From an uncultured Lactobacillus sp. (GTDB taxonomy: Bacteria; Bacillota; Bacilli; Lactobacillales; Lactobacillaceae): a stretch of 33,579 bases of DNA. Below are positions 9,331-17,839 of the stretch, piece after piece (within the stretch, counting starts at the first letter, position 1; each line of letters starts with the position of its first letter). The stretch spans positions 1 through 33,579 of the forward strand of contig CANRQR010000015.1 of assembly GCA_947641735.1 (NCBI GenBank), read 5' to 3'. The position numbers and the translations under genes are program-made. The notes under the pieces are model-generated. The model made no database searches. It was not told where the DNA came from and saw only the letters and a list, made by a program, of their open reading frames with translations.

Positions 9331-10713
9331 TTACTTAGTCTTTAATTCCTTAATAAATTTTACAAAAAAATCTCCACGTTCTTCAAAAGTATTAAATTGA
9401 TCCCAAGAAGCGCATGCTGGTGAAAACAAGATAACATCCCCTGCCTCACTCAATTCATATGCTCGCGGAACAGCTTCTTGTAAGGTATTTACAATTACAA
9501 TATCTTTAATACCAGCCTTACGAGCTGCATCTGCTAAAAGATATTTAGTTTCACCATAAAGCACAATTGATTTTACATGCTTTTTAAACAATGGAACAAG
9601 TGAATCAAACATAAAACCACGATCTAATCCACCAGCAATTAAAACTTCAGGTTCCTTAAATGAAGGAATAGCCACAGTAGCAGCTTCAATGTTAGTGGAT
9701 TTTGAATCATTGTAGATTTTACGGTCATTATAAGTCATTACATACTGCAAACGATGAGTAGCTCCAGTAAAAGTACTTAAAGCATATTGAATATCACTAT
9801 CATCTGCACCCATTAATTTAGAAATTGCAATTGCCACTAAACAATTTTGTTGGTTATGAATACCTGGGATCTTAATCTCACTGATTTTCATAATTTGATG
9901 ATCGTCTTTACTTTCAAGATATTCATCACCAATAAAATAATCGGCCGTCTTATCTACTTCTGAAAATGTTTGAACTTTTGCTTTTGTTTTCTTTAATTCT
10001 TTTTCTAAAATGCCCTTTTGATCAAAGTTAGCAATGAAATAATCATTTTGATCTTGAGATTGAGTAATTCTAAGTTTGGCTTCAACATAGTTATCAAAAG
10101 TCTTGTGATAGTCAAGGTGTACATTATTGTAAATATCAACAATTGCAGCTACTTTGGGCTTAATATCTGTTACTCCAAGTAATTGAAAACTAGACATTTC
10201 TACTACAAGTAAATCTTTTTTTGTAGCCCTTTCAACTACTTCTGAAATAGGAACGCCAATATTACCTACTGCATAAGCATGACCGCCATTTTTAGATAAA
10301 TGATGATCCATAATTCTTTGGGTAAGCATGACAGTGGTCGTCTTACCATTTGAACCAGTAACACAAACATATGGTGCTTCACTTACGTTAAGTGCGATTT
10401 CAGGTTCAGTTATAACTGGAATATTCATCTTCAATGCTTTTTCAACCATTGGATTTTCATAGGGTATGCCGGGGTTTTTAACAAGATAATCAAATTTTTC
10501 CTCATCAAAAATCTCAACTGGATGATAACCAGAAATAACTCTAACTCCTAATTTATCTAATTCAGCAGCTCGATCATCATTAGATAAATCCTTTTTATCA
10601 TTTAAAGTGAGCTTAGCGCCAAGCTTCAAAAGGAGTTTAGCTACTGAAAAACCACTTTTTCCTAATCCCAAAATCAAAATGTTTTTATTTTCATATGTTT
10701 TTATTTGTTTCAT
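9331..10713 (-). CDS. murD: UDP-MurNAc-L-alanine:D-glutamate ligase MurD
   Basis: Cytoplasmic ATP-dependent ligase adding D-glutamate to UDP-MurNAc-L-Ala. The N-terminal Rossmann domain has GLGKSG (16-21). The ATP-binding P-loop is VTGSNGKTTT (118-127) in the central Mur ligase domain. The C-terminal ligase domain includes IYNDSKSTNIEA and the conserved FSPACASWDQFNTFEERG ending. 460 residues, typical. The start MKQIKTYENKN lies 7 bases after the mraY stop; murG begins one base after its stop. Of the other ligases, murC, murE and murF do not lie in this window. Confidence 0.97.
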   Translation of the reverse strand: MKQIKTYENKNILILGLGKSGFSVAKLLLKLGAKLTLNDKKDLSNDDRAAELDKLGVRVISGYHPVEIFDEEKFDYLVKNPGIPYENPMVEKALKMNIPVITEPEIALNVSEAPYVCVTGSNGKTTTVMLTQRIMDHHLSKNGGHAYAVGNIGVPISEVVERATKKDLLVVEMSSFQLLGVTDIKPKVAAIVDIYNNVHLDYHKTFDNYVEAKLRITQSQDQNDYFIANFDQKGILEKELKKTKAKVQTFSEVDKTADYFIGDEYLESKDDHQIMKISEIKIPGIHNQQNCLVAIAISKLMGADDSDIQYALSTFTGATHRLQYVMTYNDRKIYNDSKSTNIEAATVAIPSFKEPEVLIAGGLDRGFMFDSLVPLFKKHVKSIVLYGETKYLLADAARKAGIKDIVIVNTLQEAVPRAYELSEAGDVILFSPACASWDQFNTFEERGDFFVKFIKELKTK

Positions 10714-10720
10714 TTTAAAA

Positions 10721-11680
10721 TTAACCCCAGATAATTAAATAAACAATACTTCCAATTAAACCAACAATCCAAAATACAATGTCAACTTTCCACTCGGACC
10801 AACCAAGCATTTCGAAGTGATGATGAATTGGTGTCATCTTGAAAATTCTCTTCCCTGTAGTTTGGAAAGAAATAACTTGCAAGATAACACTCAAAGTCTC
10901 TAATACGAAAACAATACCAATTAAAAACAATGACCATGGACGATGAAGGAAAATTGATACAGTAGCTAATCCACCACCAAGAGCTAACGAACCCGCGTCT
11001 CCCATGAAGATTTTAGCTGGCTTATGATTAAAGATAAAGAAACCAACCAGTCCACCTATTACACTTAAGGTAAACACAACAATAACCCAATTTTTTTCTT
11101 GGTAAGCTATCCAAGCATATGTGGCGTATGCAATGATAGAAAGTCCAGTTGCTAAACCATCCAGACCATCAGATAAGTTCACAGCGTTAGAAAAGCCAAC
11201 CAACCAGAAAAGCACAAATAAACTAAATAGGAATGAATTCCGCACCATTCCTGCAAAAGGAATATATAACTCAAATGCAAAGTGATCACTAAAAGCTAAT
11301 GCAATAATCAAAGCTGCAATAATAATCTGACCTAATAATTTTTGCCATGCCTTTAAACCTAAATTACGTTTGAAATATAACTTAATTCCATCATCCAAAA
11401 AGCCGATAATGCCATAACCTAGGAAAGCGATTATTAAGATCCAAGCAGTTTTATTCAAATCTTTTTGCCAGATTAATACCCATAGAGTTGAAATAACACC
11501 AGCAAGCATAAAAACAACTCCACCCATTGTTGGTGTTCCAGATTTTTTTTCATGCCATTTCGGACCTTCATCTCTAATAACTTGTCCTTCATGCTTCATT
11601 CGCATGAAGCCAATAAACAACGGTAAGAAGATAACCGTAAGAGCGAAACTGCTTATAAACGGTATCAAAGAAAACTGCAT
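10721..11680 (-). CDS. mraY: Phospho-MurNAc-pentapeptide transferase MraY
   Basis: Integral membrane enzyme making lipid I from UDP-MurNAc-pentapeptide and undecaprenyl phosphate. 319 residues with about ten hydrophobic segments. Signatures seen: GFLDDGIKL (the DD pair), [24 protein letters not shown] and the histidine-rich loop PIHHHFE near the C-terminus. It is preceded by a strong AAAGGAG site. It lies between pbpB (25-base gap) and murD, the conserved dcw order. Confidence 0.97.
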   Translation of the reverse strand: MQFSLIPFISSFALTVIFLPLFIGFMRMKHEGQVIRDEGPKWHEKKSGTPTMGGVVFMLAGVISTLWVLIWQKDLNKTAWILIIAFLGYGIIGFLDDGIKLYFKRNLGLKAWQKLLGQIIIAALIIALAFSDHFAFELYIPFAGMVRNSFLFSLFVLFWLVGFSNAVNLSDGLDGLATGLSIIAYATYAWIAYQEKNWVIVVFTLSVIGGLVGFFIFNHKPAKIFMGDAGSLALGGGLATVSIFLHRPWSLFLIGIVFVLETLSVILQVISFQTTGKRIFKMTPIHHHFEMLGWSEWKVDIVFWIVGLIGSIVYLIIWG

Positions 11681-11705
11681 TTTGTATTACTCCTTTAACT
11701 TTTTA

Positions 11706-13856
11706 CTATTTTAGATTTACTGATAACTTACTATTTTTATCAATTACTTTTCCAGCTGGTATTGACTGCTTTGTAACTTTTCCTTTTCCATTAATAGAAA
11801 TTGGAATATCAGTGGTAGTCATGAAACTAGTGACTTCTTCACTAGTCCATCCAATCATATTCGGACAAGTAACTTGACCGCCCGTAAACAAGAAAATCTT
11901 TGAGTCATTATCTTGCTTAACACCTGCTCCAACAGATTGTCGACTAATGTTCTTTCCAGTTCCTACTACTTCAACTGTAACACCGGCATTATTTGCATCT
12001 TCTTTAGCTTTTTCAACACTTTTACCAGTTAGAGCTGGAACAGTTACCTTTTCATTAACCTTAGCAGAAGAATCAGAAAGTGAAATTAGTCGATTCATAA
12101 TTGGCTTAAAAATAGAAGAGAGAATAGTTTCAGCTGGCTTAGACATTTTTTGTGGTTGCTTCATGGTTAAGTACACACAGTAGCGAGGATTATTGGCTGG
12201 AGTTACGCCGACAACTGAGAAAATATAGTTGTTGTCGCCTGTTAAATATCCACCATGCGGTCCAGCAATTTGAGCCGTCCCCGTCTTAACTGCAATACTC
12301 TTTCCCGGCATTTTATAAGCCGCACCAGTACCATAAGTTGCATTTACAACGTCCTGCATCCCTTTTAAAACTGTTTGAGCAGTTTTAGCAGAATAAATAG
12401 GAGCTCCAACCTTAGTTCGATGAAACTTTTCGACTACTTTACCAGATGGAGAAACTATTTTTTCAACAAACTGAGGTTTTACCATTTGTCCGTTATTTGC
12501 TAAAGCACTGTAAGCCTGCATCATTTGCATGGCATTAACATTAACACCTTGACCAAATGCAGTAACGGCTTGATTTAATGGGGTTGTGAAGTTTAAAATT
12601 CCAGCAGTTTCTCCTGGAAGAGTCACTCCAGTCTTTTTACCTAGTCTGTATTTATTTAAATATTCTTTCCACGTCTTGGAGCCCATTTTTTGTTCAAGTT
12701 TTACAAAACCAACATTACTTGATCTAGGAAAAGCTTGACTAAATGGAATCATCCCCCAACCACTATTATTCCAGTCGTGAATTGTTGAACCTTGAACTGT
12801 TACTGATCCAGATTTATATTGCTCGTTAGGATTATAATTACCGCTTTGAATAGCACTTGAATAAGTTAGAACTTTAAAAACAGAACCAGGTTCATATGAA
12901 TCTTGAACTAATATATTGCGCCAAGAGGTATCTAATCCCTTTTTAGTTTGAGGATTGAAAGTTGGACGTTGAGATGCAGCTAGAATTTTTCCAGTCTTTA
13001 TATCTTCTACAACTGCTGTCAACGCCTTAGGCCTATATTTATCCTGAACCTGCGACATTAAAACTTCTAAATAAGTCTGCAATCGTGAATCAAGCGTCAG
13101 ATAAATATTATCGCCGTCTTTTGTTGTACGCGTATTCTTTTGACTATTAGGTAATTGATTATTTTCCGCATCAACAAACGCTTCACGATATCCATCTTTA
13201 CCAGCTAATTGCTTATCGAAGTATGCTTCAATTCCCATTGTACCAACTAGATTACTAGTTCCTTGACTCTTTTGCGGTTGAGCCAAACCAACAATATGAG
13301 AAGCAAAATTTCCATTTGGATACAGTCTAGATGGAGTTTCGATAAACTTAATTCCTGGTAACTTCATATCTTCAATTTTTTTCTTTTGAGATAAAGTTAA
13401 ACCAGTTCCAGCCGATCCAAATTCGACCTGAAAGGCCTTATGCTTCGGATTTAAATATGAATATATTTTCTCTTCACTTAATGGAAGGACTTCAGCTAAT
13501 TTTTGTGCTGTCTTACGTTTATTAGTTACATACATCGGCTTATTATGATAGTCAATTGAGCTCTTGTCTAAAATTGCATACACAGTAAAGACATGTGCAT
13601 CTTCAGCAAGCGTCAATCCATTTTTATCATAAATCGTTCCTCGAGTTGCTTTTAAAACCTCATTTCGCCTATAAATTTGATTTACACGCTTATTTAAATT
13701 TTCACCAGCAACTCGATTTGAAATTCCTATATATAAAAATCTACCTATAAATACAAGAAAAACCAAAGCCAAGACTAGCTGGAGGATTCTCCCCACCGTA
13801 AAGCGGTAGCCGTGGGCTTTGGATCTATTTCTATTTAAGTTATTAAACTTTTTCAT
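11706..13856 (-). CDS. pbpB: Septal class B penicillin-binding protein (PBP2B/PBP2X type) with PASTA domains
   Basis: Membrane-anchored transpeptidase that cross-links septal peptidoglycan. One membrane span at about 22-44, a PBP dimerisation domain (about 60-245), and a transpeptidase domain with active-site SVFK (S325-K328, in YEPGSVFK), SSN (379-381) and KTG (524-526). Two PASTA domains follow (about 604-657 and 658-716). 716 residues. The position between ftsL and mraY is that of Bacillus pbpB and streptococcal pbp2X. Its ATG overlaps the ftsL stop by one base. spoVD and murE, found next in Bacillus, are missing. The exact name varies between species; the function is clear. Confidence 0.95.
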   Translation of the reverse strand: MKKFNNLNRNRSKAHGYRFTVGRILQLVLALVFLVFIGRFLYIGISNRVAGENLNKRVNQIYRRNEVLKATRGTIYDKNGLTLAEDAHVFTVYAILDKSSIDYHNKPMYVTNKRKTAQKLAEVLPLSEEKIYSYLNPKHKAFQVEFGSAGTGLTLSQKKKIEDMKLPGIKFIETPSRLYPNGNFASHIVGLAQPQKSQGTSNLVGTMGIEAYFDKQLAGKDGYREAFVDAENNQLPNSQKNTRTTKDGDNIYLTLDSRLQTYLEVLMSQVQDKYRPKALTAVVEDIKTGKILAASQRPTFNPQTKKGLDTSWRNILVQDSYEPGSVFKVLTYSSAIQSGNYNPNEQYKSGSVTVQGSTIHDWNNSGWGMIPFSQAFPRSSNVGFVKLEQKMGSKTWKEYLNKYRLGKKTGVTLPGETAGILNFTTPLNQAVTAFGQGVNVNAMQMMQAYSALANNGQMVKPQFVEKIVSPSGKVVEKFHRTKVGAPIYSAKTAQTVLKGMQDVVNATYGTGAAYKMPGKSIAVKTGTAQIAGPHGGYLTGDNNYIFSVVGVTPANNPRYCVYLTMKQPQKMSKPAETILSSIFKPIMNRLISLSDSSAKVNEKVTVPALTGKSVEKAKEDANNAGVTVEVVGTGKNISRQSVGAGVKQDNDSKIFLFTGGQVTCPNMIGWTSEEVTSFMTTTDIPISINGKGKVTKQSIPAGKVIDKNSKLSVNLK

Positions 13857-14218
13857 TAACGGACATTCCTAATGTTACTCTCAACCAAGTGCAAGCCTTG
13901 ATCACGAGCAATTTTATTAATTCTAGTAGTTGACGTTAATTCACCAATCTCCTGACGAAGATCAGTGTTATGACTTTTTTGAGAAATTATTGTTTGCTCA
14001 ACATTAGCTAATTGATGCTGAGCACTAGTAGCAGAAATACTAGCTGAAACCAATAAAATCATTAATCCCAATGTAATTAGTGAACCTAGGACGACTAAAC
14101 TTTTTTCAAATGCTGTCCAAGGAACGCTTTTGGGATTAAGAACAATTGCTTTCTTTGGCTGCTCAGTCTGCTGTTGACTTTGTTGATAATTTAATTTTCT
14201 TGCTGAGCTATCAGCCAT
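13856..14218 (-). CDS. ftsL: Cell division protein FtsL
   Basis: A small bitopic protein of 120 residues. Cytoplasmic Gln/Lys-rich N-terminus, one membrane span (about residues 40-64, VVLGSLITLGLMILLVSASI) and an extracellular coiled coil (LANVEQTIISQKSHNTDLRQ region) of the FtsL/DivIC type. It partners DivIB and DivIC in the divisome. Sequence similarity in this family is low, so the call leans on topology plus the conserved place between rsmH and pbpB. The one-base overlap with pbpB implies coupled translation. Confidence 0.9.
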   Translation of the reverse strand: MADSSARKLNYQQSQQQTEQPKKAIVLNPKSVPWTAFEKSLVVLGSLITLGLMILLVSASISATSAQHQLANVEQTIISQKSHNTDLRQEIGELTSTTRINKIARDQGLHLVESNIRNVR

Positions 14219-14246
14219 TTTCTTCTCCTTAAAATATTAAATAAAA

Positions 14247-15194
14247 CTATAATTTCTCTGCAACCCTTAACTTGGCACTGTGTGAGCGGTTATTTTCCTC
14301 TAATTCATCACTACTTGCCATGATAGGTTTGCGACTAATCAATCGCAATGTTGGTTTACTGTCAGCCGGTACCATCGGCATTCCCCGTGGTATTTCGACT
14401 TCAGAATACTTTTTAAAGATCTTTTTGACGATTTTATCCTCATGAGACTGAAAAGTTATTACGCTGATTCGACCACCAGGCTTCAATAGCTTGATCGCTT
14501 CCTCAAGGGACTCTTGCAATACACCTAATTCATTATTAACTGCAACTCGAATAGCTTGAAAACTCTTCTTAGCTGGATGCCCGCCACTCCGTCTTGCATA
14601 TGCCGGAATCGCATCCTTGATTACGTCTACTAAATCAAATGTAGTTACAATAGGTTTCTCTCTCCTTCGATCAACTATCTTTCTAGCAATCTGACGTGAG
14701 AACTTTTCATCTCCATCCTTGTACAAAATATCACTCAGTTCTTTTTGAGACCAAGTGTTTACTATTGTATAAGCATCTAACTCTTGGCTTTGGTCCATTC
14801 TCATATCTAATCGTGCATCAAATCGATATGAAAAACCACGTTCGGGTTGATCAAACTGCGGAGATGAAACTCCAAGATCGTAGTAAATACCATCTATTCC
14901 ATCTGAAATTCCCAGCTCTACCAGATTTTCTTTCAAATGACAGAAGTTATCATGAACCAACATTAATCTGGGCTCAGCTCCTGATTTCAATTCCTCAGCA
15001 AAACTCTCTTTTGCCATTGAAATTGCATATTCATCTTGATCAAATCCGATAACAGTTCCTCGACTTAATTTACTGAGTAAATATTGAGCATGACCACCAC
15101 CACCAAAAGTTGCGTCAACATAAAGACCATCATCTTTGGGATTTAAATTGTCTATTGTTTCGTGCAATAGCACGCTTTTATGCTTGAATTTCAT
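14247..15194 (-). CDS. rsmH: 16S rRNA m4C1402 methyltransferase RsmH (MraW)
   Basis: SAM-dependent methyltransferase acting on N4 of C1402 in the 16S rRNA decoding centre. 315 residues. SAM-binding motif YVDATFGGGGHAQYL (25-39); further family motifs DGIYYDLGVSSPQFD and PERGFSYR; also AIRVAVNNELG and SVITFQSHEDKIVK. It begins 5 bases after mraZ with no separate strong ribosome site (only GAG inside the end of mraZ), which suggests coupling to mraZ translation. Second gene of the dcw operon. Confidence 0.97.
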   Translation of the reverse strand: MKFKHKSVLLHETIDNLNPKDDGLYVDATFGGGGHAQYLLSKLSRGTVIGFDQDEYAISMAKESFAEELKSGAEPRLMLVHDNFCHLKENLVELGISDGIDGIYYDLGVSSPQFDQPERGFSYRFDARLDMRMDQSQELDAYTIVNTWSQKELSDILYKDGDEKFSRQIARKIVDRRREKPIVTTFDLVDVIKDAIPAYARRSGGHPAKKSFQAIRVAVNNELGVLQESLEEAIKLLKPGGRISVITFQSHEDKIVKKIFKKYSEVEIPRGMPMVPADSKPTLRLISRKPIMASSDELEENNRSHSAKLRVAEKL

Positions 15195-15199
15195 AATTT

Positions 15200-15631
15200 T
15201 TATAACTCGATGTCATCCAAGTCTTCTGCGATATCGTCATAGTTTTCATTAGCATCTTCTGAAAAATCATTCCAGCGTTCTGCTGACCAAATTTCAATTC
15301 TATCAGAGACACCAACAATCACACATTCCTTAATGAGTGCGGCATGCTTTTTCAATGTCATGGTCAGATTAACACGTCCTTGCTTGTCGAACTCACTTTC
15401 CATCGCACCTGAGTAGAAAAGACGCGTAAACTTACGTGCACTTCTCTTAGTCAGTGGAAGTTTGGCTAACTTAGCCTCAATTTTCTGCCATTCTTCAATT
15501 GGATAGCCAAAAATACAGCCTTCCATTCCACGAGTAAATACCATCTTATCACCAATCTCGTCTCTAAATTTGGCCGGTATAATTAATCGACCTTTGCTGT
15601 CGAGATTATGATGATACTCGCCCATGAACAT
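15200..15631 (-). CDS. mraZ: Transcriptional regulator MraZ
   Basis: A 143-residue protein with two SpoVT/AbrB-type domains (about 5-50 and 78-120). The first starts MFMGEYHHNLDSKGR, the second has the matching FDKQGRVNLTMTLKKHA. In other bacteria MraZ forms a ring-shaped oligomer that binds direct repeats in front of its own operon and controls the dcw genes. It is the first gene of the cluster here, and four phased GTGG repeats precede it, so self-regulation is very likely. AAAGGGGG lies 7 bases ahead of the ATG at 15631; a second ATG two codons later is less favoured. Confidence 0.97.
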   Translation of the reverse strand: MFMGEYHHNLDSKGRLIIPAKFRDEIGDKMVFTRGMEGCIFGYPIEEWQKIEAKLAKLPLTKRSARKFTRLFYSGAMESEFDKQGRVNLTMTLKKHAALIKECVIVGVSDRIEIWSAERWNDFSEDANENYDDIAEDLDDIEL

Positions 15632-15661
15632 GGTCTAGCCCCCTTTCCAAAGAATAATTTA

Positions 15662-15696
15662 CCACACTTCCCCACTTTCTACCACAAGTTTTCCAC
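15662..15696 (-). promoter_or_regulatory. MraZ operator: four direct GTGG repeats
   Basis: On the minus strand GTGG occurs four times, at 15693-15696, 15682-15685, 15672-15675 and 15662-15665. The steps are 11, 10 and 10 bases, so all face the same side of the helix. This is the arrangement known for MraZ boxes. The array ends 31 bases before the mraZ start. A TGG-TAAATT sequence at its downstream end (15656-15664) could be an extended -10 element overlapped by the last repeat. Repeats are seen directly; binding by MraZ is inferred from the family. Confidence 0.85.
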
Positions 15697-15717
15697 TTTT
15701 TATTTAGATATTACGTT

Positions 15718-15745
15718 ATTTTATGATAATTATAATTTTATTCAA
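15718..15745 (-). promoter_or_regulatory. Candidate promoter of the mraZ/dcw operon
   Basis: TTGAAT (15740-15745), a 16-base spacer and TAAAAT (15718-15723) on the minus strand. The -35 overlaps the T run of the terminator behind DUF3397. Initiation here would place the GTGG repeats about 15-50 bases downstream of the start point. The alternative is an extended -10 at 15656-15664 inside the repeats. Which one is used cannot be told from sequence. Confidence 0.4.
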
Positions 15746-15778
15746 AATAAAATGCTTCCATCTATTGCGATAGAAGCA
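15744..15778 (-). terminator. Intrinsic terminator after the DUF3397 gene
   Basis: Minus-strand hairpin TGCTTCTATC / GATGGAAGCA (15769-15778 and 15753-15762, one G-U pair, 6-base loop) followed by TTTTATTTT (15744-15752). It lies 33 bases beyond the DUF3397 stop and isolates the dcw operon from upstream transcription. Confidence 0.85.
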
Positions 15779-15810
15779 CTTTATTTCGAATGAAAATGTG
15801 GGAAGAAAAA

Positions 15811-16146
15811 TTATAATAAAAGCAAAATTACAAGACCAACATACCAAACAATTGATGACGCAGCTAAATAATGCCACAACATACCAAAAGTTTTAGCAAC
15901 CGAAATATTTTTATCTTTAATTGCAGTATAAATTGAAACAATTACTACCAAAATGAAATATAATAAAAATCCATAAGGCAAAAAAGACGGTTGCTTAGTT
16001 TCTTGAGTCAATAATTGACATGCCACAATAAAGAAAAATGGTAATATGTCATAACCACTAAATTGCGCCTTAGGAAATAACTTCACCAAAAAAACAGCTA
16101 CTACAATGCCACATAAAGGAATTAAAAAGATAAGCAAAAAATTCAT
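15811..16146 (-). CDS. DUF3397-family membrane protein
   Basis: A small hydrophobic protein of 111 residues with about four membrane segments (starting MNFLLIFLIPLCGIVVAVFL). It resembles the DUF3397 family found just upstream of mraZ in many lactobacilli; function unknown. An in-frame ATG at 16158 overlaps the ribosome site, so I use the ATG at 16146, which has GGAGG five bases ahead. It is separated from mraZ by a terminator, so it is a single-gene unit, divergent from the DUF4044 gene. No clear -35/-10 pair was found for it. Confidence 0.8.
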   Translation of the reverse strand: MNFLLIFLIPLCGIVVAVFLVKLFPKAQFSGYDILPFFFIVACQLLTQETKQPSFLPYGFLLYFILVVIVSIYTAIKDKNISVAKTFGMLWHYLAASSIVWYVGLVILLLL

Positions 16147-16194
16147 AAAAACCTCCATTAGGTTTATTTTAAACTATTTCAATTAAATATAAAA

Positions 16195-16223
16195 TTGTAA
16201 TTAAAATCATGGTAAACTAGAAT
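16195..16223 (+). promoter_or_regulatory. Promoter of the DUF4044 microprotein gene
   Basis: TTGTAA (16195-16200), a 17-base spacer and TAGAAT (16218-16223), followed by AGGAGGG (16233-16239) and the ATG at 16245. Spacing is ideal and the leader is short. Confidence 0.6.
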
Positions 16224-16244
16224 TATTAATTTAGGAGGGCATAT

Positions 16245-16373
16245 ATGAGAAAACGTAAGAAAAAATCTGGATTTCAGAAATTAACTATTGTTATGGCCTG
16301 GTTCATGGCGGTTATTACCCTTCTTGGTGTAGTAGCTACTGCTTTGATTGGAACTGGAGTATTTCAATTTTAG
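16245..16373 (+). CDS. DUF4044-type membrane microprotein (42 aa)
   Basis: The only plus-strand gene in the window and easy to miss at 42 codons. It starts with a basic stretch (MRKRKKKSGFQKL), followed by one hydrophobic helix (about residues 14-38, TIVMAWFMAVITLLGVVATA) and stops at GVFQF. The Lys/Arg head, Phe-Gln-Lys and a single membrane span fit the DUF4044 family of short Lactobacillales proteins; function unknown. Support for expression: AGGAGGG 5 bases before the ATG, a well-spaced promoter and a hairpin terminator 13 bases after the stop. Topology should be N-in by the positive-inside rule. Confidence 0.82.
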   Translation: MRKRKKKSGFQKLTIVMAWFMAVITLLGVVATALIGTGVFQF

Positions 16374-16386
16374 AAATTGTAAGCAA

Positions 16387-16416
16387 AAAAGGAGTTGTAT
16401 AAAAACAACTCCTTTT
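16387..16416. terminator. Bidirectional terminator between DUF4044 gene and mreD
   Basis: A perfect inverted repeat, AAAAGGAGTTGT (16387-16398) and ACAACTCCTTTT (16405-16416), with a 6-base loop and U-rich tails on both strands. It serves the plus-strand microprotein gene and, on the minus strand, the mreB-mreC-mreD unit that stops at 16424. Confidence 0.92.
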
Positions 16417-16423
16417 AGTTTAT

Positions 16424-16957
16424 TTAAAAATAATATTCTTTTTTCAAAAATGGATAGTCTTCTGCAAGTTTCACCCAGAACCAGTATGTACATATAGCTA
16501 AAATTAAACACCATAGTAAATTAGGTAAAATACTATGTGTAAAACTAGCAAAAGATAGTTGAATTAGGCCTGTCAGATTTAGCATTAAAAAGACATAGAC
16601 ACTTACACAAAGATAAGTAACTAAGCAGATCAACAGACGAAACCAGAATACTTCAGGAAGAAATCTAGCACTTTTCTCAATAAAAAAGCAGATCAAAGGA
16701 AAAGCAACAGTATAAATTCCGATAATGCCCAAATAATAAAGATCGGCAATAATTCCTAAACCCAAGCAAAGCCAAATATTTGCATCATTTTTATCATCAC
16801 ATAAAGCTATTAAAGTGATACCAACAACTGTTAGCCAGCAGCTTCCAGAAAAACTTCTATGAAAAATAAAAGTCTGTAAATTATAGGCTAATACCCCATC
16901 TAAGATTAGTGCCATAAATAAGGCAATAGCTACATACCATCGACGCAATATTGCCAT
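16424..16957 (-). CDS. mreD: Rod shape-determining protein MreD
   Basis: A 177-residue integral membrane protein with about five hydrophobic helices. It is a member of the elongation complex that links MreB/MreC to the wall synthases. The sequence is poorly conserved in this family; the call rests on size, hydrophobicity (for example WLCLGLGIIADLYYLGIIGIY, containing the LGIxxDL-like motif) and its place directly after mreC. Its ATG overlaps the mreC stop by one base (TAATG). Followed by a bidirectional terminator. Confidence 0.93.
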   Translation of the reverse strand: MAILRRWYVAIALFMALILDGVLAYNLQTFIFHRSFSGSCWLTVVGITLIALCDDKNDANIWLCLGLGIIADLYYLGIIGIYTVAFPLICFFIEKSARFLPEVFWFRLLICLVTYLCVSVYVFLMLNLTGLIQLSFASFTHSILPNLLWCLILAICTYWFWVKLAEDYPFLKKEYYF

Positions 16958-17808
16958 TACTCTTCAACCTTTCTTTTAATTACAGACACAACAGACGGAT
17001 CATTGAGATTTCCAGCAGGTTGAATTTCAACAACGTCAGATAGACCAAAAGTATCACGCGTTGTTTTTTTTACTGTACCTACTAATAATCCTTTTGGTGA
17101 TAAACCACCCATGCCACTAGTATAAACGCGCGTACCCTTTTTTAACTTTTGGCCATCAACAACTTGAGTAAATGCCAATTGATTATTTTCCCCAACTGAT
17201 ATTACCCCATGAACCTTTTTACCATTAGCTGCATCCGCTTCTACAGCAAATTTATTTGTTGATTTATCAGTTGTAGTAATCAATTCAACTTTAGAGGTAG
17301 TACTGTTTACTTCTACTATTCGTCCGATGACACCTTTGCCCGACATAACTGGCATATTCTTTTTAACACCAGCTCTTGATCCTTGATCGATAATTAACAA
17401 ATCGGACCAAGTATCTGCAGCACGTGAAATTACCGAGCCGTTAATAATAGTGTAGTCAGTTAATGTTTTCTTTAACTTTAATGCTTGCTTTAATTGCGTG
17501 TTTTCAGCTTCAAGTGAACTATTACGAGCTTTAGTTTGAGCCAGGTTATCAATTTGTTTTTTCAAGTGATCATTTTCAGCTTGAGCGTTAAATAGATCCT
17601 CAACATTGGCAACGCCATTAGAAACTAAATTTATGGGCCAGTTAACTACTCTAGTAACAATAGAGACTGTATCATTACCAATTTTCTGAACTAAGAAAGG
17701 TGACTGTCTCTTATTACGTAAGCGAACAGAAATAGATAACATACTTAAAACTAAAATAACTATCACAAAAATTGTCAGTAACTTTTTGTTTTTGAAGAAT
17801 TTTCTCAT
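16957..17808 (-). CDS. mreC: Rod shape-determining protein MreC
   Basis: A 283-residue bitopic protein that scaffolds the elongasome outside the membrane. Basic N-terminus, membrane span at about 12-29 (LLTIFVIVILVLSMLSISV), a coiled coil at about 70-110 (NDHLKKQIDNLAQTKARNSS, continuing LEAENTQLKQALK), then the double beta-barrel domain with DLLIIDQGSRAGVKKNMPV and GVIGRIVEVN. It lies 63 bases after mreB, but a terminator sits in this gap. The ribosome site AGGAAG is 11 bases from the ATG, rather far. It overlaps mreD. Confidence 0.96.
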   Translation of the reverse strand: MRKFFKNKKLLTIFVIVILVLSMLSISVRLRNKRQSPFLVQKIGNDTVSIVTRVVNWPINLVSNGVANVEDLFNAQAENDHLKKQIDNLAQTKARNSSLEAENTQLKQALKLKKTLTDYTIINGSVISRAADTWSDLLIIDQGSRAGVKKNMPVMSGKGVIGRIVEVNSTTSKVELITTTDKSTNKFAVEADAANGKKVHGVISVGENNQLAFTQVVDGQKLKKGTRVYTSGMGGLSPKGLLVGTVKKTTRDTFGLSDVVEIQPAGNLNDPSVVSVIKRKVEE

Positions 17809-17839
17809 CTACTACTATCTTCCTAATTTAAAAGTTAAT

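Noticed and set aside
16281..16514. Minus-strand open frame of 77 codons across the DUF4044 gene and the end of mreD
   Set aside because: It is antisense to the microprotein gene, runs through the bidirectional terminator and overlaps mreD in another frame. No ribosome site.
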